Assembly (NCBI GenBank): GCA_013815505.1 | Contig: JACDGA010000137.1 | Coordinates: forward strand, 1-5,342 | Direction: 5' to 3' | DNA: 5,342 nucleotides | DNA from: Acidimicrobiia bacterium | GTDB lineage: Bacteria > Actinomycetota > Acidimicrobiia > Acidimicrobiales > Ilumatobacteraceae | Shown here: piece after piece, positions 1 through 5,342 of the stretch | Position numbering within the stretch: the stretch's first letter is position 1 | Layout of the letters: the number at the start of each line of letters is the position of its first letter | Position numbers and translations under genes: made by a program | Notes under the pieces: model-generated | What the model was told of the DNA's origin: nothing | Database searches by the model: none | The model's input: only the letters and a program-made list of their open reading frames with translations

Positions 1-2043
1 GCCGATCGGCTCGTCGCTCTTCGGCGCCGCGAGCAGGGCGGTGGCGACCTCGATTGTGAGCTCGTCGGGCGCCATCCCCTCGGGCACGCCGGCGGTGTCG
101 TCGCCGCGCCGCACATAGGGGCCGTACTTGCCGGGCTTGACGACGATGAGGTTGCCGTCGTCGTCGGTACCGAGCGGGAACGTGTTGATCGCGGCCGCGT
201 CGATCTCGTCGAGGTTCTCTTCGACGAGCCGCTTCAGACCGGGCAGGTCGTTGTCGCCGAAGTAGAACTCGTGCAGCCACTGGTCCTTCTGCCGCTCGCC
301 GACGGCGATGGCGTCGAGATCCTCTTCCACCCGGGCCGTGAAGCCGTAGTCGATGAGGCCGTCGAAGTGCTGCTCGAGAAGGCCCACCACGGCAAACGCT
401 GTCCACGTGGGAACGAGCGCCTGACCCTTCTTCCACACGTAGCCGCGGTCCTGCACCGTCTGGATGATCGATGCCCAGGTGGACGGCCGGCCGATGCCGA
501 GCTCTTCGAGGCGCTTCACGAGCGACGCCTCCGTGAACCGTGCAGGCGGTGACGTGGTGTGCCCGTGTGCCGAGATCGCCTCGACGGGTACCACATCGCC
601 GACGGCAAGCGTCGGCAGCAACGTCTCCCTTGTCGCCTCGCTGGCGCTCGCATCGTCGTTCGACTCCACGTACACGGCTCTGTGGCCGGCGAACGTGATG
701 GTGGTGCCCGACACGGAGAACTCGCAGTCCGTGCCGGCGTGCTCGCCAGCGGCTACGCCGTCCTGCTGCGTGGGCTGCGCCCCCGCGCCCCATCGCTGTG
801 CGGCTCCCTGGCGGTCGCTCGCCCAAGCGGCTACGCCGCCGATTCGCACGGTCATCGTGACGCCCGTCGCGTCGGCCATCTGCGACGCCAGCGTCCGCTG
901 CCAGATCATCCGGTAGAGCGCGAGCTCCTGTGAGTTGAGCTCGGCCGACACGGCCTTCGGCGAGCGCATCGGCGTCGCCGGGCGGATCGCCTCGTGCGCC
1001 TCCTGCGCGTTCTTGACCTTCGACGTGTACTGCTTGGGCTGCGGCGACAGCGCACTCGGTCCGTACTCGGCTCTGACGGCGTTGCGCACGGCGGTGAGCG
1101 CCTCCGCCGCCAGCGTCACGTTGTCGGTGCGCATGTACGTGATGAAGCCCCGTTCGTAGAGGCCCTGCGCGATGCGCATCACCTGCGACGAGGACAGGCG
1201 TAGCTTGCGCCCGCCCTCCTGCTGCAGCGTGCTCGTCATGAACGGTGGCTTGGGGCTCGATCGGTAGGGCCGCTCGTCGATCGAGCGGACGCGAACGTCG
1301 GCACCCTCGAGACCCGTCGCCAGCGAGCGAGCCGTTGCCTCGTCGAGCGCGCGCGACGACGTCGACACGGTGCCCGTCGCGTCGAAGTCCTTGCCGGTCG
1401 CGACGCGGGCGCCGTCGACGGCGACGAGCGTCGCAGTGAACGGTGGCGCAGTGGCCGCGTCGAGTGCGAGATCCCAGTAGCTGGCTTCCACGAAGGCGAT
1501 GCGCTCGCGCTCGCGGGCGACGACGAGTCGCACTGCAGGGCTCTGCACGCGGCCCGCAGACAGGCCGCGGTTGACCCGCCGCCACAGCACGGGTGACACC
1601 TCGTAGCCGTAAAGACGATCGAGGATCCGCCTCGTCTCGGCTGCGTCGACGAGCCCGTAATCGATGCCTCTCGGGTTGGCGACGGCGTGATCGATCGCGG
1701 ACTTCGTGATCTCGTGGAACACCATCCGCTTGACGGGAACCTTCGGCTTGAGCTGCTCGACCAGGTGCCAGCTGATCGCCTCGCCCTCGCGGTCTTCGTC
1801 CGTCGCGAGGTACAGCTCGCTCGCGTTGCGCAACGCCGCACGCAGGTCCTTCACGACCTGGCGGCCACGCTCGGTCAGCTCGTACGTGGGCTTGAAGCCG
1901 TTGTCGACGTCGACGGCGAGGCCCTTCGACGGCAGGTCTGCGACGTGGCCCACCGAGGCGCGCACGTCGTAGCTGTCACCCAGGAATCGGGTGATCGTCT
2001 TCGCCTTGGCAGGCGATTCGACGACGACGAGCGGCTTGGCCAT
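1..2043 (-). CDS. topA: DNA topoisomerase I (type IA), C-terminus cut by window edge
   Basis: Type IA topoisomerase that relaxes negative supercoils by cutting one DNA strand through a 5'-phosphotyrosine. I translated the frame by hand: 681 codons are open to the left edge. The N-terminal TOPRIM domain shows VVVESPAKAKT (residues 6-16), GHVADLP (32-38) and DEDREGEA (82-89; metal-binding acidic residues). YGYEVSPVLW (146-155) and SAGRVQSPA (162-170) follow. The catalytic tyrosine is Y303 in FITYMRTDN, where the family usually has TDS. Further motifs are AHEAIRP (349-355) and RFTEASLVKRLEELGIGRPS (502-521). After about residue 600 comes a repeat-type tail (VVKPGKYGPYV, 633-643), as in actinobacterial enzymes; no zinc-ribbon cysteines are visible. 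Residues about 402-437 form an Ala/Gly/Gln-rich stretch absent from typical TopA as I recall the family. The ATG at 2043 is fixed by AAGGAG four bases upstream. The product is certain; the missing part is the end of the tail. Confidence 0.97.
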   Translation of the reverse strand, partial: MAKPLVVVESPAKAKTITRFLGDSYDVRASVGHVADLPSKGLAVDVDNGFKPTYELTERGRQVVKDLRAALRNASELYLATDEDREGEAISWHLVEQLKPKVPVKRMVFHEITKSAIDHAVANPRGIDYGLVDAAETRRILDRLYGYEVSPVLWRRVNRGLSAGRVQSPAVRLVVARERERIAFVEASYWDLALDAATAPPFTATLVAVDGARVATGKDFDATGTVSTSSRALDEATARSLATGLEGADVRVRSIDERPYRSSPKPPFMTSTLQQEGGRKLRLSSSQVMRIAQGLYERGFITYMRTDNVTLAAEALTAVRNAVRAEYGPSALSPQPKQYTSKVKNAQEAHEAIRPATPMRSPKAVSAELNSQELALYRMIWQRTLASQMADATGVTMTVRIGGVAAWASDRQGAAQRWGAGAQPTQQDGVAAGEHAGTDCEFSVSGTTITFAGHRAVYVESNDDASASEATRETLLPTLAVGDVVPVEAISAHGHTTSPPARFTEASLVKRLEELGIGRPSTWASIIQTVQDRGYVWKKGQALVPTWTAFAVVGLLEQHFDGLIDYGFTARVEEDLDAIAVGERQKDQWLHEFYFGDNDLPGLKRLVEENLDEIDAAAINTFPLGTDDDGNLIVVKPGKYGPYVRRGDDTAGVPEGMAPDELTIEVATALLAAPKSDEPIG
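741..838 (-). repeat. Duplicated hairpin-forming sequence inside the topA insert
   Basis: Two near-identical stretches, 741-760 and 817-838, share GCTCGCC and AGCGGCTACGCCG (+ strand), separated by a 2-base difference. The 13-bp identical cores are 78 bp apart, a multiple of three, so both encode GVAA in topA. Each core contains CGGC-GTA-GCCG (minus strand), a 4-bp stem with a 3-base loop. Together they mark out the non-conserved linker of TopA. Confidence 0.7.
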
Positions 2044-2047
2044 GGTT

Positions 2048-2053
2048 CTCCTT
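2048..2053 (-). promoter_or_regulatory. Ribosome binding site of topA
   Basis: AAGGAG lies four bases before the ATG at 2043 (AAGGAG-AACC-ATG). It is a near-consensus Shine-Dalgarno and decides the start. It contrasts with the two upstream genes, which lack one. Confidence 0.85.
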
Positions 2054-2086
2054 CTTGCACGAGTGTCCGGGGCGTGTCAATGCGGA

Positions 2087-2092
2087 ACGCTA
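2087..2092 (-). promoter_or_regulatory. Candidate -10 element (TAGCGT) for topA
   Basis: TAGCGT (TANNNT type) lies in the 70-bp gap between rsgA and topA. Initiation 6-7 nt downstream would give a 5' untranslated region of about 37 nt containing the Shine-Dalgarno. A weak -35-like ATGACG lies 19 bp upstream (2112-2117), overlapping the rsgA stop codon. A TTGACA at 2075-2080 is a competing -35, but the sequence 17 bp after it (CAAGAA) is a poor -10. The same hexamer precedes the next two upstream genes. Prediction only. Confidence 0.4.
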
Positions 2093-2113
2093 GGCCCGGA
2101 TCACCCGAGACCG

Positions 2114-3115
2114 TCATGTCCGGCGATGGCCGTGCCGATCATCGAGGCGCAGTCGCGTCTTCTGCTCTTCCTCCAACGCCGCCTCTTCGGCGACGAGCCG
2201 CTCGAGGCCGGTGAAGCGCCGCGGGTCGAGCAGTCCGCCGTCGATGGCGGCGCGCACGGCACATCCGGGCTCGCGGTCGTGCTTGCAATCGCGGAAGCGG
2301 CAGTGGTCCATCAGTTCGAAGATGTCCGAGAACGCCCGCTCGATGCCGTCGCCCGAAAGCCACAGGCTGACGGCGCGAAGTCCGGGGGTGTCGAGCACCC
2401 AACCTCCGTCGGGCAGCTCGATCAGCTCGGCGGCAACCGTCGTGTGGCGGCCACGTTGGTCGCCGATGCGCACCTGGCTCGTCGCTTGGGCGTGGCGGCC
2501 GAGCAGCGCGTTCACGAGCGTCGACTTGCCGACGCCGCTGGCGCCGAGGAAGGCGAGCGTGCGGCCGCCGTCTGCGTGTGCGCGAATGGCGTCGACGCCG
2601 TCGCCCGTGGTGCCGCTGGCGACGATGATCGGGACGCCGAGAGCGGTGTCGGTGAGCACGTCGACGATGGGGTCGACGTCGACGACGACGTCACGCTTCG
2701 TCAAGATGACGACCGGTTCGGCGCCGCTGTCGAAAGCGAGCACGAGCTCACGCTCGAGGCGGCGCTGGTTCGGCGGCAACCCTGCGGAATGCACGAGGAA
2801 CGCGACGTCGATGTTGGCGGCAAGCGTGTGCGACTCGGCGCGCATCCCGTCGAACGAGGCGCGACGCACGAACGCCGCCCGGCGCGGCAGCACATCGGTG
2901 ACGCGATCGTCGTCGGTCACCACCCAGTCGCCGACGGCCACCTCGGCGCCGATGTTGCGCACGCGGCGTGGCGCCTCGTCGGGTGTGGCGAGCACGGTGC
3001 TCCACCCCCTGTCGACGCGCGTCACGCGCGCCGGTGCGCGTGCGCCAGTACGCGTCGGCCACACCGACTCGAACCAGTCGTCCCAACCGAGGCGTGCATC
3101 GGGCCGTGTGACCAC
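2114..3115 (-). CDS. rsgA: Ribosome small-subunit-dependent GTPase A
   Basis: Circularly permuted GTPase that binds the 30S subunit late in its maturation and releases assembly factors on GTP hydrolysis. The 333 residues compare with about 350 in E. coli. An N-terminal OB-fold region (about 25-95) ends in AANIDVAFLV (99-108). The G motifs come in the permuted order G4-G1-G2-G3: TKRD (139-142, the Asn of NKxD replaced by Thr), the P-loop GASGVGKST (191-199), GRHTT (222-226) and DTPG (242-245). A C-terminal zinc knuckle C-x4-C-x-H-x5-C uses C272, C277, H279 and C285. The start is taken as the GTG at 3115. It has no Shine-Dalgarno, but a TAGCGT hexamer sits six bases upstream, so a leaderless mRNA is likely. 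It starts 21 bp after the STAS-DUF952 stop and ends 70 bp before topA. Identification is firm; the exact start is less so. Confidence 0.95.
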   Translation of the reverse strand: MVTRPDARLGWDDWFESVWPTRTGARAPARVTRVDRGWSTVLATPDEAPRRVRNIGAEVAVGDWVVTDDDRVTDVLPRRAAFVRRASFDGMRAESHTLAANIDVAFLVHSAGLPPNQRRLERELVLAFDSGAEPVVILTKRDVVVDVDPIVDVLTDTALGVPIIVASGTTGDGVDAIRAHADGGRTLAFLGASGVGKSTLVNALLGRHAQATSQVRIGDQRGRHTTVAAELIELPDGGWVLDTPGLRAVSLWLSGDGIERAFSDIFELMDHCRFRDCKHDREPGCAVRAAIDGGLLDPRRFTGLERLVAEEAALEEEQKTRLRLDDRHGHRRT

Positions 3116-3121
3116 GACGGC

Positions 3122-3127
3122 ACGCTA
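3122..3127 (-). promoter_or_regulatory. Candidate leaderless-type -10 element (TAGCGT) for rsgA
   Basis: TAGCGT is followed by exactly six bases (GCCGTC) and then the GTG start at 3115. A TANNNT hexamer 6-7 nt before the start codon, without a Shine-Dalgarno, is the usual layout of leaderless promoters in actinobacteria. No good -35 is visible. It lies in the 21-bp gap after the STAS-DUF952 stop. Confidence 0.5.
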
Positions 3128-3136
3128 CGCCTGGAC

Positions 3137-3859
3137 TCAGCGCACGGCGAGCGTGTAGCGACCGTCGCCCTCACGACGCCACGGGCGATGCGACACGACG
3201 GCATCGATCGTGATCGGGCCGTACACGTGTGGATACTCCTCGGCGTTGCCGCCACTGTCGTCACCCGCACCGGCGGGTGCCTCTGCGACGACGGGCGACT
3301 GGAGGCGCCGAGCATCGAGGCGCAACAGCACCACTTCGGGCAGGTCGCCGTAGTAGCGGTTCGCCGTGTCGACCAGCTGATGCTGGAACGAGCAGTGGAT
3401 GAAGCCCTCGTCCTCGAGCGTGCGGTTGCGCGTGCTGATCCGATACTCGCCCGCCGCCGTCGCACGTTCCCAGTCGTCGGGCAGCGCGAGGTGGAAGATC
3501 GGACGATCGTCCACCTCGTCGTCGCTCGACATCACCGACTCACGAGACGAGACGTCGACCGCCCGGTCGGCGCCGGTGATGGCGAGACGGTCGCGCACGC
3601 GGCCCGGCGAGCTGACGAGGCGCAGATCGCCGCCCATCTCCCGAGCCCGCCCGGCGAGCCCGAGCAGCACGCCGAGCCCGACGTCGTCGAGCGAGACAAC
3701 CTCGTCGAGATCGATCACGATCGTCGCACCGGCGTGCGTCGAGATCACCTCGAGGACGTGGTCGCGTAGCGTCGCCACGGTCGCCAGATCGACCGAGCCG
3801 GACACGTCGACGACCCACGTTCCCTCGACATCACGAACCGTGCAGCGCAGCGACGACAT
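3137..3859 (-). CDS. STAS domain - DUF952 fusion protein
   Basis: A 240-residue soluble protein with two domains. Residues about 1-105 are a STAS domain of the anti-sigma-factor-antagonist type: VVDVSGSVDLATV (16-28), then VIDLDEVVSLDDVGLGVLLGL (48-68). At residues 58-62 the usual D-S-[ST]-G-L motif reads DDVGL, so the phosphorylatable serine is missing. Residues about 119-227 match DUF952 (PF06108): IFHLALPDDW (121-130), EGFIHCS (151-157), TANRYYGDLPEVVLL (165-179) and YPHVYGPI (209-216). DUF952 has no assigned function; I recall its structures being grouped with the ADP-ribosyltransferase-like fold. The ATG at 3859 is chosen because the STAS fold begins there and TAGCGT lies seven bases upstream; extending further back would run into tadE. 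M110 (codon 3530-3532) could be an internal start giving DUF952 alone. The gene begins 10 bp after the tadE stop. Its role is unknown. Confidence 0.85.
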   Translation of the reverse strand: MSSLRCTVRDVEGTWVVDVSGSVDLATVATLRDHVLEVISTHAGATIVIDLDEVVSLDDVGLGVLLGLAGRAREMGGDLRLVSSPGRVRDRLAITGADRAVDVSSRESVMSSDDEVDDRPIFHLALPDDWERATAAGEYRISTRNRTLEDEGFIHCSFQHQLVDTANRYYGDLPEVVLLRLDARRLQSPVVAEAPAGAGDDSGGNAEEYPHVYGPITIDAVVSHRPWRREGDGRYTLAVR

Positions 3860-3866
3860 CCGCCGG

Positions 3867-3872
3867 ACGCTA
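3867..3872 (-). promoter_or_regulatory. Candidate leaderless-type -10 element (TAGCGT) for the STAS-DUF952 gene
   Basis: TAGCGT is followed by seven bases (CCGGCGG) and the ATG at 3859. Its first three bases are also the TAG stop codon of tadE, so promoter and stop overlap. There is no usable Shine-Dalgarno: the GGCGG touches the start codon. No clear -35 is visible. Confidence 0.45.
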
Positions 3873-4328
3873 CCCGGCCTCATTCGGCGGCTCGAGTGCC
3901 ATCGTGACCGAGGCCGACATGGCAATGGACGGGACGACGGCGCCGATGAGCGCGACGTCGGTGTCACTGACGTACCGCACGGTGACGGTCACCGTGTCCG
4001 CACCCGTGTCGACGCTGACGTCGAGAGGAGAGAGCGAGGTGACCTCGTCGACGGCCCGGTGTGCGGCCGACGAGGGGTCGGCGGACACGGCCGCTGCCCG
4101 TGCGCCCTCGCGCGCGGCGAGCTCGACGGCCATGCGGTCGCGTGTGACGACGGCGACCTGCACCATCGCCAGCAGCATCATCACGGCAAGCGGTAGGGCA
4201 AGCGCGAACTCGACCGCAGCCTGTCCGCGCTCGCGCTCACGCTCTGTATTCGCTTCGCTCACACCTTGCTGCTGCCGTGTGTTCGCTTCGCTCACACCTT
4301 GCTGCTGCCGTGTGTTCGCTTCGCTCAC
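3870..4328 (-). CDS. TadE-like pseudopilin of a Tad/Flp pilus system
   Basis: Single-pass membrane pseudopilin of the TadE family (PF07811). With the GTG at 4328 it has 152 residues. The first 33 are two copies of an 11-residue repeat (SEANTRQQQGV) plus SEANT and ERERER. Then comes the class III prepilin signal G35-QAAVEF with Glu at +5 and Phe at +6, a hydrophobic segment (about 41-61), the typical AAREGARAAAV stretch, and a beta-rich C-terminal domain. The GTG at 4328 overlaps the pilin TGA as GTGA, which suggests translational coupling. GTGs at 4295 and 4262 lie in the same repeat context; starting at 4262 gives 130 residues and a leader length more usual for the family. No start has a good Shine-Dalgarno. 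The frame stays open upstream to an apparent start at 4496, but that part is a shadow of the pilin gene. Family is firm, start uncertain. Confidence 0.85.
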   Translation of the reverse strand: MSEANTRQQQGVSEANTRQQQGVSEANTERERERGQAAVEFALALPLAVMMLLAMVQVAVVTRDRMAVELAAREGARAAAVSADPSSAAHRAVDEVTSLSPLDVSVDTGADTVTVTVRYVSDTDVALIGAVVPSIAMSASVTMALEPPNEAG

Positions 4329-4334
4329 ACCTTG
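4249..4334 (-). repeat. 33-bp tandem repeat, 2.6 copies, across the pilin/tadE junction
   Basis: Two exact 33-bp units (4249-4281 and 4282-4314) and a 20-bp partial third copy (4315-4334) are identical. The unit length is divisible by three, so both overlapping reading frames survive. Each copy holds GTGTGAGCGAAGCGAA, which contains the TGA of the pilin frame (4325-4327, 4292-4294, 4259-4261) and a GTG of the tadE frame (4326-4328, 4293-4295, 4260-4262). In the two right-hand copies, arms GTGTG and CACAC flank an 11-base loop (4277-4297 and 4310-4330). Confidence 0.95.
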
Positions 4335-4582
4335 TCGATGACCGAGTCGATGACGCTGTTGAAGAGTCGTCCGACGCGCGCCGCGCCGCCGCCGGCCGTT
4401 GCCCATGCGATGACCAACAGCGCAACGAGGGCCGCAGCGAGCAGGACGAGCGCGTATTCCGTGGTTGCCTGGCCGCGCTCGTCGTGCGACGCGCACCGTC
4501 GGCGTTCGTCGTGGTACCGGCGGTCGCCGGCGAGCAGCGCTGCGTGAAGCCGGGCGAGAAGGATGGTGAGTTGGATCGGCAC
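4325..4582 (-). CDS. Flp-like pilin / small TadE-type prepilin
   Basis: An 85-residue prepilin-like protein, probably the pilus subunit or a minor pilin processed by a TadV-type peptidase that is not in the window. The leader is long (37 residues, with basic and His-rich patches) and ends in G37-QATTEY, where Glu at +5 and Tyr at +6 match the Flp cleavage signal. A hydrophobic helix follows (about 44-60, ALVLLAAALVALLVIAW), then a short amphipathic tail ending SVIDSVIDKV, whose coding DNA repeats gtcgatgac at 12-bp spacing. The GTG at 4582 is supported by AGGGAGG five bases upstream. The gene lies 34 bp after the T2SSF gene stop and overlaps tadE by 4 bp. In Mycobacterium tuberculosis a small pilin-like gene likewise follows a TadC gene. 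Whether this is the major Flp pilin or a minor one cannot be told. Confidence 0.8.
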   Translation of the reverse strand: MPIQLTILLARLHAALLAGDRRYHDERRRCASHDERGQATTEYALVLLAAALVALLVIAWATAGGGAARVGRLFNSVIDSVIDKV

Positions 4583-4587
4583 GGTGG

Positions 4588-4594
4588 CCTCCCT
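4588..4594 (-). promoter_or_regulatory. Ribosome binding site of the Flp-like pilin gene
   Basis: AGGGAGG sits five bases upstream of the GTG at 4582. It is the strongest initiation signal in the pilus part of the window and fixes the GTG start. Confidence 0.8.
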
Positions 4595-4616
4595 GACGTG
4601 ATGGGATGACGGACGT

Positions 4617-5342
4617 TCAGCCGGGTGGAACGGAGAACGTCGAGACGGCGCCGATGACGGCGGGGGCGATGGCGATGAGCACGAACGACGGCAACGTCGT
4701 CATCACGAGCGGGAACGAGAGCCGGACGGGCAGGCGACGGGCGTCGGCCTCGCCTTGGCGTCGGCGCGCCGCTGCGGCCTCGAACGAGAGACGGTCGAGG
4801 ACGGGTGCGAGCGGGAGCCCGTAGCGATCGGCGGCCGACATCGAGTCGGCGAGTCCGTGGCTCTCGGCGCCGAGTCGCTTCGGCAACTCGGCGACGGCAT
4901 CGGCAAAGCGATGGCCACGCGCCATGCGGTCGCGGACGGCTCCGAACGCGGGCCGCAACGGTTCGGGGAGGTCATCGACAACCTCGTCGACGAGCTGGGG
5001 CGGCGTGAGGCCGGCGTGCAGACACGACACGAGCACCTCGATGCCGTCGGGCAACGATCGGCTCGCAGCGAGCTGTGTCCGCCGCGACCGACGCACCATC
5101 CGTCGCGTCGCAGGTGCCGTGATGATGCGCCGCATCCACCACCAACCGGCGACGTCGAGCGCAAGGCCGCCGGCGAGGCAGAGCTGGGCCGGCGGCAGCG
5201 CGAGTGCACGCCGAACGTCGCCATCGGTGGCGGCGAGCAACGCCAGCACGACGAGCGGCAGCGCCGTGAGGATCTTCGCGGACAGCTCGGCCTGTGCGCT
5301 GTGCACGCGGCGCTCGGCGCGGGCCGCGGCGCGACCGTGCAG
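4617..5342 (-). CDS. Tad platform protein: TadB-type tail plus TadC-type T2SSF domain, 5' end outside window
   Basis: Inner-membrane platform protein of the Tad pilus machine, expected to link the TadA ATPase to pilin assembly. The 241 visible residues remain open to the right edge, so the start is missing. The GTG at 5306 is probably internal, because the 12 codons before it read as a charged helix continuing the same protein. The first 75 residues or so, with two hydrophobic segments (ILTALPLVVLALLAA, LCLAGGLALDVAGWWWM), resemble the C-terminus of actinobacterial TadB. Next is a T2SSF domain (SLPDGIEVLVSCLHAGLTPP through RRLPVRLSFPLVM) and a final membrane span (LPSFVLIAIAPAVIGAV), as in TadC. 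This suggests a TadB-TadC fusion; a TadC with an N-terminal membrane hairpin is the alternative. The pilin gene follows after 34 bp. Confidence 0.8.
   Translation of the reverse strand: MHGRAAARAERRVHSAQAELSAKILTALPLVVLALLAATDGDVRRALALPPAQLCLAGGLALDVAGWWWMRRIITAPATRRMVRRSRRTQLAASRSLPDGIEVLVSCLHAGLTPPQLVDEVVDDLPEPLRPAFGAVRDRMARGHRFADAVAELPKRLGAESHGLADSMSAADRYGLPLAPVLDRLSFEAAAARRRQGEADARRLPVRLSFPLVMTTLPSFVLIAIAPAVIGAVSTFSVPPG

Noticed and set aside
464..916. 150-codon plus-strand frame opposite the 3' half of topA
   Set aside because: Overlaps conserved TopA sequence on the opposite strand and has no family features or ribosome binding site.
1236..1841. 201-codon minus-strand frame inside topA
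   Set aside because: Arg/Ser-rich out-of-frame shadow; the topA frame here carries the DEDREGEA, SAGRVQSPA and SSPKPPF motifs.
2044..2113. Rho-independent terminator between rsgA and topA
   Set aside because: No stem followed by a T-run is visible on the minus strand in this gap.
2211..3158. 315-codon plus-strand frame opposite rsgA
   Set aside because: Ser/Thr/Arg-rich shadow translation of rsgA, which has complete GTPase motifs on the other strand.
1991..3769. 592-codon open frame on the plus strand
   Set aside because: It runs antisense to rsgA, the STAS-DUF952 gene and the start of topA. It shows no recognisable domain, and its composition is that of a GC-rich complementary frame.
3860..3967. 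Upstream extension of the STAS-DUF952 protein by 36 residues
   Set aside because: The extra residues are Ser/Arg/Pro-rich antisense-like filler overlapping the tadE C-terminus. The STAS fold and promoter layout fit the ATG at 3859.
4249..4334. CRISPR array
   Set aside because: The 33-bp units are directly abutting with no variable spacers, and they encode protein.
4329..4496. N-terminal extension of tadE to an apparent start at 4496
   Set aside because: The extension is Arg-rich out-of-frame reading of the pilin gene. The prepilin leader and coupled GTGA start place initiation inside the repeat.

Overview
The window is GC-rich and every supported gene lies on the minus strand. Gene content and protein style suggest a high-GC actinobacterium: a TopA without visible zinc ribbons, Tad/Flp pilus genes upstream of topA, GTG starts, and TANNNT-type -10 hexamers placed directly before start codons. 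An Acidimicrobiia-type lineage would fit, but that is a guess; the sequence alone does not fix the taxon.

Reading in the direction of transcription (right to left), the first part (5342 to 3870) is the end of a Tad (tight adherence, Flp/type IVc pilus) cluster. It holds the C-terminal part of an inner-membrane platform protein, which looks like the tail of TadB fused to a complete TadC-type T2SSF domain and is cut by the window edge. An 85-aa Flp-like pilin and a TadE-like pseudopilin follow. The pilin and TadE genes overlap by 4 bp (GTGA), and a 33-bp tandem repeat has multiplied exactly that stop/start junction.

The second part (3859 to 3137) encodes an unusual two-domain protein, an N-terminal STAS domain joined to a C-terminal DUF952 domain. 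Its STAS motif lacks the serine normally phosphorylated in anti-sigma-factor antagonists. The third part (3115 to 2114) is rsgA, the circularly permuted GTPase of 30S ribosome maturation. The fourth part (2043 to the left edge) is topA, DNA topoisomerase I, complete at its N-terminus and cut near its C-terminus. It carries an extra linker of about 35 residues built around a duplicated hairpin-forming sequence.

The STAS-DUF952 gene and rsgA both have the hexamer TAGCGT 6-7 nt before the start codon and no clear Shine-Dalgarno, which suggests leaderless transcripts. topA has the same hexamer further upstream plus a strong Shine-Dalgarno. The pilus genes form one coupled unit; the other three appear to have their own promoters although the genes are close together. 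There is no intergenic stretch longer than 70 bp, and I see no RNA gene, CRISPR array, transposase or convincing terminator. Most of the window is ordinary core genome. The parts worth a second look are the triplicated stop/start cassette, the STAS-DUF952 fusion, the shared TAGCGT promoters and the TopA insert.
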